Of a stretch of 64,000 nt of DNA, positions 31,857 to 41,433 are shown piece by piece. The translations under genes and the position numbers were made by a program. How positions within the stretch are numbered: the stretch's first letter is position 1; each line of letters begins with the position of its first letter. The notes under the pieces were generated by a model, which did not search any database, was not told the DNA's origin, and saw only the letters and a list, made by a program, of their open reading frames with translations. The stretch spans positions 5,651 to 69,650 of the forward strand of contig JBAQNA010000022.1 in the NCBI GenBank assembly GCA_049303335.1, written 5' to 3'. This DNA is from DAIDAN01 sp049303335 (GTDB taxonomy: Archaea; Aenigmatarchaeota; Aenigmatarchaeia; Aenigmatarchaeales; DAIDAN01).

Positions 31857-32645
31857 TCAGTTTTCTTTATCGTTTTCATTTTCCTTGCTTGCTTCAGCCG
31901 GGCTTTCCTTGTTTTCGTTTTTGTTCTCCGCAGGTTTTTCCCCGCTTTTCAGCTCCACCATTATCTCCTGGAAAAGCTCGCCCTGCTCGTAGCCTATCTT
32001 TCCTTCCTGCGCGAGGTGGAGCATAGGCATCAGCGTCTTCACGATTTTCTCGCGCTTCCAGTCCGCGACAAGCTTTGAGAATTCCACCTTGCCGTTTTCC
32101 AGCTCCGAAAGGATTCCCTTTATCTGCGCGAGCAGCTTGTCAATCCTTTCGTTGATGTCATCGGGCTCGATTGCGAGCACTTGGCCGACTATCGCCTTTT
32201 GCCTGTCCTTTCTCGCTGTCCTGCGCTCCTGCACATCGAAAGCCTTTCTCAAAGCGCCGATCAGTTCCGTGAGGCTGACGTTTTTCAGCGGCACCCTTTT
32301 TATCGGCGGGTCAAGCGGCGGAACCCCGGCGAGCTGGCGGAGCAAGTCCGCTTCTTTCTGGTTCTTGTCCGGCGACTCGGGTATCAGTATTTTCAGCTCC
32401 TTCTCCGCGAGAATGTCCGACTTCATCCGAAGCAGGATTGCAGCTATCAGTATGAACCGCGCGGGCACGCGCAGGTCGTTTTCCATCTTTTGGATGTGCT
32501 CGATATAGAAAGAGAAGGCGTCCGCGAGCTTCACGATGTCAATCGACCACGGCTCCATTCCCTCCTCTGCCACGATTTTGACAATCACGTCCTCCCAGCT
32601 CGGCTCGACAACCATCAGCCTTATCATCTGCTCGTTGGATAACAT
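31857..32645 (-). CDS. scpA: Segregation and condensation protein A (kleisin)
   Basis: 262 residues. The N-terminal kleisin pattern EEGMEPWSIDIVKLADAFSFYI, LRVPARFILIAAILLRMKSDIL is characteristic of ScpA, which closes the SMC ring by bridging its two heads. The middle is acidic and variable; near the C-terminus IVKTLMPMLHLAQEGKIGYEQGELFQEI is the winged-helix end. Its partner SMC gene is 3.5 kb downstream on the same strand. A short acidic tail of K/E ends the protein. Confidence 0.82.
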   Translation of the reverse strand: MLSNEQMIRLMVVEPSWEDVIVKIVAEEGMEPWSIDIVKLADAFSFYIEHIQKMENDLRVPARFILIAAILLRMKSDILAEKELKILIPESPDKNQKEADLLRQLAGVPPLDPPIKRVPLKNVSLTELIGALRKAFDVQERRTARKDRQKAIVGQVLAIEPDDINERIDKLLAQIKGILSELENGKVEFSKLVADWKREKIVKTLMPMLHLAQEGKIGYEQGELFQEIMVELKSGEKPAENKNENKESPAEASKENENDKEN

Positions 32646-32717
32646 AACATCTTTTCGGGTTAAGAAGTTAAAAAGGTTTCAAGAAAACATTTTAATAAGC
32701 GTTGTCATAATTATGCT

Positions 32718-33038
32718 ATGAATCTTGACGAATTGAAAATCAGGCTGAAAGAGTATAAGCCAGAAGACATTATTTTTTCGCATCATGCTGAAATCAGGCT
32801 GCTTCAAAGAAACATTCCGAGAAAGATTATGGAAGACAGCATAACAAATCCAGTAAACCTGATAGATTTTATAGAGGAAGAACCAGAAAGGCAGAAATAC
32901 AGGCTTATATTTGAATTAAGCCATAACAGGAATCTCATAGTTGTTGCCGCGCTCGGCGCAAGAATAAGCGTCATAACCGCGCTAATCAGGTATAGAAAAT
33001 GGATGAGACCTATAAATTTAAAGGATAGAAAACAATAA
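32718..33038 (+). CDS. DUF4258-type putative toxin
   Basis: 106 residues. IIFSHHAEIRLLQRNIPRKIMED, then RLIFELSHNRNLIVVAALGARISVITAL, is the DUF4258 pattern, an RNase-like toxin fold. It is directly upstream of a DUF2283 gene (5 nt away), the usual partner order for a toxin-antitoxin-like pair in archaea. An AT-rich promoter precedes it. Confidence 0.65.
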   Translation: MNLDELKIRLKEYKPEDIIFSHHAEIRLLQRNIPRKIMEDSITNPVNLIDFIEEEPERQKYRLIFELSHNRNLIVVAALGARISVITALIRYRKWMRPINLKDRKQ

Positions 33039-33042
33039 GTTA

Positions 33043-33375
33043 ATGGTTAAAAATATGATAAAAGAAACTTATTTTGACTATGACAGGGAGAACGATTCTT
33101 TGTTCATTTACAAGAAAGAGACTGTAAAGGGCAGCATTGATGTCGGGAATTATGTGGTGGACTTCACGCACGAGGGCAATGTCGCCGGAATAGAGATAAT
33201 GAACGCCAGCGAGGTTATGAGAAACCTGAAAGTGGAAAATATCGAAAAGTTTCTGGAGAACATAAAACAGATCACAATCAAGTCGGTGCAGAAGCGCGAT
33301 TCCGTTGTTATCTATTTTGCCATTTCTTCCGACACGCAGATAAGTTCGTCAATAGCGATTCCCGTTTGCAGATGA
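33043..33375 (+). CDS. DUF2283-type putative antitoxin
   Basis: 110 residues (an ATG at 33055 is an alternative start). The DUF2283 hallmark YFDYDRENDSLFIYKK lies near the N-terminus, followed by NYVVDFTHEGNVAGIEIMNAS. This small beta-rich fold is commonly paired with DUF4258. The C-terminus beyond residue 80 is less typical. Likely role: neutralising the protein from the gene upstream. Confidence 0.65.
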   Translation: MVKNMIKETYFDYDRENDSLFIYKKETVKGSIDVGNYVVDFTHEGNVAGIEIMNASEVMRNLKVENIEKFLENIKQITIKSVQKRDSVVIYFAISSDTQISSSIAIPVCR

Positions 33376-33396
33376 AATTGAAATATTATTAAATTT

Positions 33397-33885
33397 ATGA
33401 AACTTTCCATCGAGCTTGTGCCGTCAACATCTTGGTATAACAATCTTCGGAAAGCCCTCCCGAAAGAGGAGTGGGACAGAATCAGGAAGAAGTGTTATGC
33501 CAACGCAGGCTTCAGGTGTGAGATTTGCGGAGCGAAAGGAATGTTGAACTGCCACGAAATATGGAAGTATGACGATGCGAATAATATTCAGAAATTAGAA
33601 GGCTTTATCGCGCTCTGCGAATTATGTCACCATATCAAGCATATCGGGCTTTCCAATATTCTTGCTTCCGAGGGAAAGTTGGACATGAAAAGGGTTATCG
33701 CGCATTTCATGAAAGTGAACGGCTGCGACAGAGGGGCTTTTGAAGCGCACGAGAAAGAGGCGTTCGGCGAATGGGAAAAGCGTTCAGCGCACGACTGGAA
33801 AGTCGTGCTGGGAGAATATGAAGGAATGATAAGCGGGAAAGAAAATGAAAAAGAAAACAAAGATTCGCTGAAGAGATTTTTGTGA
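33397..33885 (+). CDS. HNH-type zinc/nuclease protein
   Basis: 162 residues. CEICG (~46-50) plus NCHEIW (~57-62) and LCELCHHIKHIG (~78-89) make up a zinc-supported HNH/ββα-metal nuclease core, with the first histidine in NCHE and the last in CHHIKH. The C-terminal half is helical and charged. Such proteins can be stand-alone nickases or defence nucleases. It is downstream of the DUF4258/DUF2283 pair by 21 nt. Confidence 0.65.
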   Translation: MKLSIELVPSTSWYNNLRKALPKEEWDRIRKKCYANAGFRCEICGAKGMLNCHEIWKYDDANNIQKLEGFIALCELCHHIKHIGLSNILASEGKLDMKRVIAHFMKVNGCDRGAFEAHEKEAFGEWEKRSAHDWKVVLGEYEGMISGKENEKENKDSLKRFL

Positions 33886-33953
33886 TTTTCATTTCACGGC
33901 TTCTTTATAGCAAAGCAGATATTTTTATAATCTAATATACAATATCATTAACT

Positions 33954-34589
33954 ATGAACAAAAAACATCTCTGGGTTTTGGCAAGGCTTATGATAATCGT
34001 CATACCTGTTATTCTTGCATTTTTCATTTTATTTAATCCCTATGAAAGGATACCTTTGTCTAGAGAAAAAATTTTAGAAAATGTTACAATGATTAAGGTA
34101 TCAGAAGATGTAATATTTCAACCATCACTTAAAAATGCAATTCGTGGAGTTTTTGATGTTCCTTTTGATTTAAAATGGTATGACATTTGTTTTGTAAATA
34201 ATGATACAAAAATAATTTTTGAGAATGGAGAGACGGATAAAAATGTAAGTGTTTCTCTTAATTTTAACTATAATCAAACAATTCTTATCATTCCTTATGG
34301 AGAAACCAAATGTATACTTTACAAGTTTAATAAAGATTTTACATATTATTGGAGATTTGAAGCTCCTATTAATTTTACTAGAATAGCAGAAACTTCAAAA
34401 GAAGAGCGTATTTACATAAACGAAACCCATTATCTTAAACGAAAAGGGACATGGTCTTTGCATCCTGATGTTGATTCATATGCAAAACCTGAGATGAGTA
34501 GTATAATTGTTAAAAATATTTTATTTTTCTTCGCATGGTTTAGTTTTTATAATGATAGAAATTATAAATTTTGTAAGATTTGGAATTAA
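33954..34589 (+). CDS. Membrane-anchored protein of unknown function
   Basis: 211 residues, AT-rich. A hydrophobic segment near the N-terminus (LWVLARLMIIVIPVILAFFILF) acts as an anchor or signal; the rest is beta-rich and extracytoplasmic-looking with repeated NDT/NFN sequons. A second hydrophobic stretch near the C-terminus (SIIVKNILFFFAWFSF) may also insert. I do not recognise a family. It precedes the DUF5677 gene and shares its base composition. Confidence 0.4.
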   Translation: MNKKHLWVLARLMIIVIPVILAFFILFNPYERIPLSREKILENVTMIKVSEDVIFQPSLKNAIRGVFDVPFDLKWYDICFVNNDTKIIFENGETDKNVSVSLNFNYNQTILIIPYGETKCILYKFNKDFTYYWRFEAPINFTRIAETSKEERIYINETHYLKRKGTWSLHPDVDSYAKPEMSSIIVKNILFFFAWFSFYNDRNYKFCKIWN

Positions 34590-34635
34590 TAAGAAGAAAT
34601 AAGAATTATATATTTGATTGTTTATTATTCATATT

Positions 34636-36135
34636 ATGAATAATAAATTTTATAAGGATTTAGATAAAGTAAACGAAGAGATGATAAAGTTTCTTAACAG
34701 CTATTCAAAGTCAAATATCCTTCAGAAGTTTTATATTTCAAGTTTTAAATCATTTTTTTATGGAAATTTGATAAATGCTTTTTTTACCAATTTGAATGCA
34801 GAAAATATTGAGGAACTTCAATTGCCGAAAGACAAAGTTTTGGAAATTAAAAAGAAATACAGAAACGTAATAAAACAAATTAAATTAGCAACATCTTTAA
34901 AATTAAACAAAATAGATGAAAAATATTACAATGCATTCAAAAATCAGATAAAAAAGGATTTTCCAGTATTTGTAAAATTAATTGATAGAATCGAGAGAAG
35001 CATTAACATAAATAAAGCGAAAAATTTCTTAAAGAAAAAAGAGAAAAAGATTAAAAAATCAGGAAACTCCAATAGTGATATTAATTCTTTTTTTATAATC
35101 AAATCTTTAGAAGCATGTATTAAAAAGGAAAGAGGTCTTCCAAACATAAATAAAATAGACAGAATAATGAGAGTTTTTATCAAAAAACTTTTGCCTAAAT
35201 TCTCCAAAGCAGTAGTGAAAAATCTAAAAAAGAACAGTAAAGAAATGTTAAATTCACAGAGAACTTATCAAGGTGGATTTGAATATAAACTTTATGTTCG
35301 GTGGAAGGAATCAATTGATTTACTAGAATGTTTAATCAGAATCTCAATGGAATCTGGAGAAGAACATAGAAACAAAATATCTAAATCAAATGATAAAACA
35401 AATGATTATAAAAGAGTAGCTTTAATAAAAATTCATGCGAGAGCTGTTCATATTGCAAATGAAATTCTTATATTATTAAAATCCGGATATCCTGATGGCG
35501 CCAATGCGAGATGGCGAACACTTCATGAGTTGGCAGTAATTTCTTTTTTCTTATCTGCTAATAATAGCGAAGTGTCGCAAAGGTATCTTGAACATGAAAT
35601 GATAAAGAAATTCAAAGAGGCAAAAGATTATAGAAATTATTATAAAAAATTAGGGTTTCCTTCATTTGGGAGAAAAGATTTTAATAGATTGAAGAAAGAG
35701 AAAGAAAAATTATGTAATAAATATAACGATAAATTTCAAGGAGAATACGGATGGATTCCGAGTAAAATATTGTCAGACAGAAATTTTAGAACATTAGAGA
35801 AGCATGTAAGATTAGATAGGCTTCATCCATTTTATAATCTTTCCAATGATGCTGTCCATGGTGGTCCTAAAGGATTCTATCGTTTAGGGCTTATGAATGC
35901 ATGGCAAGATAAATTACATTTAGTTGGTGCAAGCAATTATGGTCTTGCATTACCCATTCAAAATACTGTGATTTCTCTGTTGCACGTAACTGTCTGTTTG
36001 CTTGGTTTAGAACCAGATTTCGAGAGTCTTATGCAAATGCAAATCATATGTATTTATGTCGATGAAATATGTCCCATTGCAGCTAAAATTCAAAAACAAA
36101 TAGAGAAAGAAGAAGCTTCTAAGATTTCACCATAA
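34636..36135 (+). CDS. DUF5677-domain protein
   Basis: 499 residues from the ATG at 34636, AT-rich. The N-terminal half is lysine-rich and helical. From about residue 250 there is the DUF5677 pattern: KIHARAVHIANEILILLKSG, then ARWRTLHELAVISFFLS and YNLSNDAVHGGPKGFYRLG. DUF5677 is of unknown function but often appears in accessory regions with defence genes; a HEPN-like relation of the R...H residues (RWRTLHE) is possible but not shown. Context: small accessory block with unlike codon use. Confidence 0.6.
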   Translation: MNNKFYKDLDKVNEEMIKFLNSYSKSNILQKFYISSFKSFFYGNLINAFFTNLNAENIEELQLPKDKVLEIKKKYRNVIKQIKLATSLKLNKIDEKYYNAFKNQIKKDFPVFVKLIDRIERSININKAKNFLKKKEKKIKKSGNSNSDINSFFIIKSLEACIKKERGLPNINKIDRIMRVFIKKLLPKFSKAVVKNLKKNSKEMLNSQRTYQGGFEYKLYVRWKESIDLLECLIRISMESGEEHRNKISKSNDKTNDYKRVALIKIHARAVHIANEILILLKSGYPDGANARWRTLHELAVISFFLSANNSEVSQRYLEHEMIKKFKEAKDYRNYYKKLGFPSFGRKDFNRLKKEKEKLCNKYNDKFQGEYGWIPSKILSDRNFRTLEKHVRLDRLHPFYNLSNDAVHGGPKGFYRLGLMNAWQDKLHLVGASNYGLALPIQNTVISLLHVTVCLLGLEPDFESLMQMQIICIYVDEICPIAAKIQKQIEKEEASKISP

Positions 36136-36184
36136 AAAATAAATTAAAAGATTTTATTGATACCTTTTCATAGAAATTCTTTTC

Positions 36185-38659
36185 CTATCCCGGCATCTTT
36201 ATCCCGACCAGCTTGCTCTCGCCGTTTTCCATTGAGACGCCGTAGACGCAGTCCGCCTGCTGGATTGTCAGGTCGTTGTGGCTTATCATTATGAACTGCG
36301 CGCCTTCCGCGTATTTTTTCACAAGCTCCACGATTTTCCGCGAGTTGGGCTTGTCAAGCGCTGCGTCAACCTCGTCAAGAATGTAGAAAGGCGCTGGCCT
36401 GAAGCGCTGCACAGCGAAAAGGAACGCGAGCGCCACGAGCGTTTTTTCGCCGCCTGACATTGAGTCGATGTTCAGCAGCCTTTTTCCCGCGGGCGAAGCT
36501 TCTATCACAAGCCCGGAATCGAGGCTGTCCTCCTCGAGATGCAGGTCTGCCTCCCCGCCCGTCAAATCGTGGAACACGGTCTTGAATTGTTCCGAGACCG
36601 CGGCAAGAGTTTTCGAGAAAGTTTCCTTGCGCTTGCTTTCTATTTCAATCATTATGTAAAGAATCTTGTCCCTTTCCGCGGAAAGCTTGTCCACCCTTTC
36701 CTTCAGTTCGTTGTAGACCGCGCTCTGCTGCGCGAACTCCTCCACGGCCTTCATGTTTATGGGTCCCAACCTTTGTATCGCTGTAAACGTCTCCCGCAGC
36801 TTCGCCTCAAGAATCTCAATCTTTTCCTCCAGGATATTTTCTTTCTTGTAATTGTTGAACTCGAGCTTCAAATTGTCAAGCTCCGCCTCCAGCCTTGCCT
36901 TCTGGATTTTCAGCCTGTTGATGTCTGACTGTATGATGAGCCGCTTTTCATAAACCGCCTTCCTTTTTTCCCTTGTGCTTTGCATTTCCTTTGAAAGCGA
37001 TTCGCGCCGCTTCTCAATGTCCGAGAATTCCGTGCTTCCTTTTTCCTCCTCGTTTTGCAGGAGGCGAAGCTGTTTTTCCAATCCTGCAAGTCCTTCATCA
37101 ATTTTTGCAGTCTCGTCTTCCAATACTTCTTTCTGCGTCTGGTATTTTTTCATCTCCCCTGCCTCGAAAAACGATTTCCTGTCCTTGTGATAGAAGCCGC
37201 CTATCATCGCGCCGCTTTTTTCCACGAGGTCGCCGTCAAGCGTCACATACCTTTTTCCGAAGCCCAGCTGCTTGGCGGTCTCAATCCTGTCAACGATTAC
37301 GGTGTCCCCGAAAATGAAAGAGAATGTGTTGGAATATTTTTGGTCAAAATCAACCAGATTAATTGCCAAGTCAATGACGCCGTCGCCTTTCGGCAATTCC
37401 CCAAATCTCGGCTTTATCTTGTCCAGCGGAAGGAAAGTCGCCCTGCCGATTTTGTTCTGCTTAAGGAATTTTATGCACTCCACAGCGATAGCGCTGTCCG
37501 CGACAACAATGTCGTGCAAATGCGCTCCTGCGGCAACTTCTATCGCAGTCTGGTATTCGGAAGAAACTTTTGAAAGGCTTGCAATCGTTCCATAAACTCC
37601 GGTCCTTCCCATTCTCATTATCTCCTGCACGGGCCTGCTCGCTGATTGTTCCAAACTTCTTTGCTGCAGCATGTTCAGCTTCTCAATGATGTTGTTTATC
37701 CTTTCAATCTCAATCTTGTTGCTCTCGATCTTGTTTTTCTTCAGAAGTATTTCCGAGCGCAGCTTTTCCACTTCCTTTATTATCGAAATGTCTTTCGAGC
37801 GGTTGAACATCTTTTTTTCAAGCTCCCCCAATTCCTTTTCCTTTTCCGAGAGCCCGTTTTCCTCGCCCTGGAATTCCTTGTCCAATTCGGCGGACGATGC
37901 TTCCTTTTCCTTTATTTTCCCGTCAAGAAGATTCATCGCGCTCTCGGCCTCGCTAAGCTTTTTGTGCGCCACTGACGCGCGAAAAACGTCAAGCTCCTTT
38001 GAAAGCTTTTGGTATTCTTCTGCGGCTTTGCTCTCCTGCTCAAGTTTTGATATCTGCGCTGCGCGCTCCGTCAGCACGATGGACGACTCCTTCAGCCTGT
38101 TCTCGACCGTGAGAAGCTCGCGCTGCGCCTTCGTGCGCTTGTCGTCAAACTCCGCTATTCCGGAAATCTCGTCAATAATTTCTCGCCGCCCGAGCGGAGA
38201 CATCTCTATTATTTCCGTCACGTTTCCCTGCAGGATTATGTTGTGTCCGTCCGGTTGGATGTTCGCGGCGTGCAGAACCTCGAGGATCTTTTCCCTTGTA
38301 ACCGTGTGCCCGTTCAACTTGTAAATCGAGACGCCTTTCCTGTTTATTTTTCTTGAGACAACTATCTGCGCGTCCTCCATCGGGAATTTTTTGTCCGAGT
38401 TGTCAAAGAATATCGCGACCTTCGCGAACTCCGCGGCTTGCTTTCCCTTTCCGCCGTTGAAAATCACTTCAAGCATTTTGTCAGCGCGCAAACCCTTTGC
38501 GGAACTGCGTCCGAGAACGAAGCAGACCGCGTCAGCGGTGTTGCTCTTGCCGGAGCCGTTCGGCCCGCATATTGTGGAAAAATTGCTCGGGAAAGTCATC
38601 AGCGTCTTCTTCGCGAACGACTTGAATCCCTGCATCTCGATTTTGTCAATACGAACCAT
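36185..38659 (-). CDS. smc: SMC chromosome condensation ATPase, short-armed
   Basis: About 824 residues from the ATG at 38657-38659. Head motifs are intact: Walker A GPNGSGKSNTADAV, ABC signature MSGGEKTLVALAF, Walker B FYILDEVDAALDKPN, and the hinge (GVYGTIASL...YQTAIEVAAGAHLHDIVV, ending KSGAMIGGF) in the middle. Typical archaeal SMCs have about 1170 residues, so each coiled-coil arm is shortened by roughly a third. It should form a ring with ScpA (31857). This would make a smaller loop-extrusion ring. Confidence 0.9.
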   Translation of the reverse strand: MVRIDKIEMQGFKSFAKKTLMTFPSNFSTICGPNGSGKSNTADAVCFVLGRSSAKGLRADKMLEVIFNGGKGKQAAEFAKVAIFFDNSDKKFPMEDAQIVVSRKINRKGVSIYKLNGHTVTREKILEVLHAANIQPDGHNIILQGNVTEIIEMSPLGRREIIDEISGIAEFDDKRTKAQRELLTVENRLKESSIVLTERAAQISKLEQESKAAEEYQKLSKELDVFRASVAHKKLSEAESAMNLLDGKIKEKEASSAELDKEFQGEENGLSEKEKELGELEKKMFNRSKDISIIKEVEKLRSEILLKKNKIESNKIEIERINNIIEKLNMLQQRSLEQSASRPVQEIMRMGRTGVYGTIASLSKVSSEYQTAIEVAAGAHLHDIVVADSAIAVECIKFLKQNKIGRATFLPLDKIKPRFGELPKGDGVIDLAINLVDFDQKYSNTFSFIFGDTVIVDRIETAKQLGFGKRYVTLDGDLVEKSGAMIGGFYHKDRKSFFEAGEMKKYQTQKEVLEDETAKIDEGLAGLEKQLRLLQNEEEKGSTEFSDIEKRRESLSKEMQSTREKRKAVYEKRLIIQSDINRLKIQKARLEAELDNLKLEFNNYKKENILEEKIEILEAKLRETFTAIQRLGPINMKAVEEFAQQSAVYNELKERVDKLSAERDKILYIMIEIESKRKETFSKTLAAVSEQFKTVFHDLTGGEADLHLEEDSLDSGLVIEASPAGKRLLNIDSMSGGEKTLVALAFLFAVQRFRPAPFYILDEVDAALDKPNSRKIVELVKKYAEGAQFIMISHNDLTIQQADCVYGVSMENGESKLVGIKMPG

Positions 38660-38800
38660 GATTACCACTGGAATATTGTTTCCGGACTATAATAAATCCG
38701 ATACAGAAATAATATTGCAGTTTATCTCTTTTAAGTGTTTTTTGTAAAAGCTAAAAATCCCCGTCAAAAAGCATTTAAGCCTGAAATTTTATCTTGTTCT

Positions 38801-39292
38801 ATGGTTAACAGCGAGTCCGTGTCGGGATGGACCATAATAAACTCCACGATGGTTGCGGTTTCTTTGACGCTGCTAGTTCTTGTTATCGGCTTGATTGACA
38901 GGGTGCCGAAAATATCGCTGTATCTTATGCTTCCGAGTTTCGTCATGTTCTTGAACGCGATTTTTGCGAACAATAAAATTCTTGAGAAGATTTCGGACAA
39001 AAAGCACGCGCAGAAATGGGACGATTTCGCAACCGCCTGCTTTGACGCTGGACTGACTTTCCTGATTTCCGCGTTCGCGGTCTTGAGCTACAAGGTCGTG
39101 GACATAGTCTCCGCCGCGATATTCCTCGCGTTCGTCTGGGGCGTCGCGATAGCCTTCAACGTCTACAACGGCATGAGGGGAAAATACCTCCTGAAAAGGT
39201 TCTCGAGAAACCACATCATCGTCTGGTTCGCGATAGAATTCTTTTTCTTGCTGCTCATTCTGGCGGACTATTTCGGGATGGCGGTACTTTAG
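38801..39292 (+). CDS. Four-helix membrane protein of unknown function
   Basis: 163 residues from the ATG at 38801. Four hydrophobic helices, with a cytoplasmic loop NNKILEKISDKKHAQKWDDF between the second and third and a basic GMRGKYLLKRFSRN before the last. A TATA-like CATTTAAGCC is 30 nt upstream. No family is recognised. It is divergent from smc. Confidence 0.5.
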   Translation: MVNSESVSGWTIINSTMVAVSLTLLVLVIGLIDRVPKISLYLMLPSFVMFLNAIFANNKILEKISDKKHAQKWDDFATACFDAGLTFLISAFAVLSYKVVDIVSAAIFLAFVWGVAIAFNVYNGMRGKYLLKRFSRNHIIVWFAIEFFFLLLILADYFGMAVL

Positions 39293-39367
39293 GGAAGCCA
39301 ACGTTCGCAGGGTGAAATCTTTATATTTGGTTCTGACAAAACTTCAGAATAAGAAGAGGTGTGCTTT

Positions 39368-39586
39368 TTGGCGGACTTGATTTCATTGATTGCGGGGCTT
39401 GACCAGTATGCCTTGGCAGCGCTTGCCGTTTCCGTCCTTTTGAGAGGGCTTCTTTTGCTTGTTTTTCCGAAACATACTGCTGACATAGCTGTAAAACTTG
39501 CTAAAATGAAAACCGGGAAAATGAGAATCCTGGGACTCGTCAGCGCGACAATCGGCATCATCGCGCTTTACATCGCGGCGGCGTGA
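39368..39586 (+). CDS. Small two-helix membrane protein
   Basis: About 72 residues. I choose the TTG at 39368 because AGAGGTG lies 7 nt before it; a GTG at 39359 overlaps that site. Two hydrophobic helices (LDQYALAALAVSVLLRGLLLLVF and ILGLVSATIGIIALYIA) flank a short basic loop HTADIAVKLAKMKTG. The function is unknown. Confidence 0.45.
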   Translation: MADLISLIAGLDQYALAALAVSVLLRGLLLLVFPKHTADIAVKLAKMKTGKMRILGLVSATIGIIALYIAAA

Positions 39587-39726
39587 AGGGAAAGAAGCGC
39601 CGCTTTTTTTAAAACGTATTCCGCAGTTGTTTTATTTTCCGAACTTTCTTGGCTGCTTGCAAAACATACAAGCATTTCACATGTTCAAGAATCATTCTTA
39701 AATACTTCTGCTGAAAAGTTAGTTTT

Positions 39727-41433
39727 ATGAGAATCGCGATAATCGATTACGAGAAGTGCAAGCCGGAGTCGTGCGGAAAGGAGTGCGAAAGCTTTTGCCC
39801 GCGCGTGCGCGCAGGCGACGAGACCGTAAAATTCGGGGAAAACGGAAAGCCTGTCATCGACGAGGGAAGCTGCATAGGCTGCGGCATCTGCGTGAAAAAG
39901 TGCCCGCGCGACGCGATAAAAATCGTCAACACCCCGGAACAGCTGAACGAGCAGCCCCTGTACAGGTTCGGGAAAAACAGCTTCGCGCTGTTTAGATTGC
40001 CGTTTCCCGTGAAAGGCGAAGTCGTTGGCTTGCTCGGTCAGAACGGTCTCGGAAAAACTTCTGCGCTGAAGATTCTCACGGGCGACATAAAGCTCGTGCA
40101 AACTCACGAGAGCCTTGCGAGAATGTTCCGCGGAACCGAGCTTCAGGAATATCTGGAGAAAATGTTCTTGAAAAAGCTGAAAACCGTGCTGAAACCGCAG
40201 ATGCTTTTCTCGAACAGCAAGAGCATTGTCTCGGATGTCCTGCAGAAAAGCGACGAGCGGGGAATGATGAAAGAAATAGTCGGCGCGCTCGAGCTGCAAA
40301 GCTTTCTGGACAGGAAAATAGAAAACCTTTCCGGCGGGGAATTGCAAAGGCTCGCCATAGCGTCTGCCGCGCTGCGCAAAGCGGACGTGTACTATTTTGA
40401 CGAGCCCTCGTCTTTTCTTGACGCGAGGCAGAGGATTAACGCTGCGAAAATAATTCGCTCGCTCGCGAAGGATGCAGCTGTTATGGTCGTCGAGCACGAC
40501 TTGGCATCGCTCGATTTTTTGGCTGACAAGATTCACATATTCTACGGCGAACCCGGCTGCTATGGAATCGTGTCGAAGCCTTACGGCGTGAGAGTGGGGA
40601 TAAACGCGTTTCTTGACGGCTTTATCCGCGAGGACAACGTGAGGATTCACGAGCCCGTTGATTTCTCGTTCACGAAAAACGTGGAGCAGACCGAAAGATA
40701 TCTTGAGTTCGGAGAATTGAAAAAGAAGCTTGACGGATTCTCGCTGATTGTGGAAGGCGGTGAAATAAGGAAAAAGGAGATTATCGGGATATTCGGCGCG
40801 AACGGCTTGGGAAAGACCACCTTCGCGAGAATTCTTGCTGGAGAAATAAAACCTGACGCGGGGGAAGTTGAAGGAATAAGCATCTCATATAAACCGCAAT
40901 ACCTTTCTTCAGAATTTGACGGAACCGTTCTTGAACTCTTGGAATCAACAGTCCGCCTGTCTGATGATTTCAAATCCGCTGTTCTGCGCCCGCTCGGCAT
41001 TGACGGGCTTTTCGAGAACAGCGTGAAAAACCTTTCCGGCGGCGAAATGCAGAGGCTCGCGATAGCGCTCTGCCTCGGGAAGGAAGCCGACCTTTACCTG
41101 CTGGACGAGCCTTCCGCCTATCTTGACTCGATGCAGAGAATGGTAGCCGCGAAAATCATCAGGAGAATTGCGGAGAAAAGCGCCGCGGTCGTGATTGACC
41201 ACGATTTGCTTTTCCTGAACTACATTTCCGACAGGGCAATGCTTTTCACGGGCGAATCGGGAAAGTCCGGCTTTGCAAAGCAGTGCAATCTCGCCGACGG
41301 AATGAACGAGTTCCTGAAAACGCTTGACATAACTTTCAGGAAGGAGAAGGAAACGGGCAGGCCTCGCGCAAACAAGCCGGGCTCGCAGAAGGATGAGGAG
41401 CAGAAGGCGAAGGGAAATTATTTTCTGGGCTGA
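39727..41433 (+). CDS. abce1: Ribosome recycling ATPase ABCE1 (Rli1)
   Basis: 568 residues. N-terminal iron-sulphur domain with eight cysteines in CKPESCGKECESFCP and GSCIGCGICVKKCPRDAI; then two ABC cassettes: Walker A GQNGLGKTS and GANGLGKTT, signatures LSGGELQRLAIA and LSGGEMQRLAIA, Walker B YYFDEPSSFLDA and YLLDEPSAYLDS. It splits 70S ribosomes after termination. Its 3' end overlaps the minus-strand gene at 41418 by 16 nt. The tail is basic. Confidence 0.95.
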   Translation: MRIAIIDYEKCKPESCGKECESFCPRVRAGDETVKFGENGKPVIDEGSCIGCGICVKKCPRDAIKIVNTPEQLNEQPLYRFGKNSFALFRLPFPVKGEVVGLLGQNGLGKTSALKILTGDIKLVQTHESLARMFRGTELQEYLEKMFLKKLKTVLKPQMLFSNSKSIVSDVLQKSDERGMMKEIVGALELQSFLDRKIENLSGGELQRLAIASAALRKADVYYFDEPSSFLDARQRINAAKIIRSLAKDAAVMVVEHDLASLDFLADKIHIFYGEPGCYGIVSKPYGVRVGINAFLDGFIREDNVRIHEPVDFSFTKNVEQTERYLEFGELKKKLDGFSLIVEGGEIRKKEIIGIFGANGLGKTTFARILAGEIKPDAGEVEGISISYKPQYLSSEFDGTVLELLESTVRLSDDFKSAVLRPLGIDGLFENSVKNLSGGEMQRLAIALCLGKEADLYLLDEPSAYLDSMQRMVAAKIIRRIAEKSAAVVIDHDLLFLNYISDRAMLFTGESGKSGFAKQCNLADGMNEFLKTLDITFRKEKETGRPRANKPGSQKDEEQKAKGNYFLG

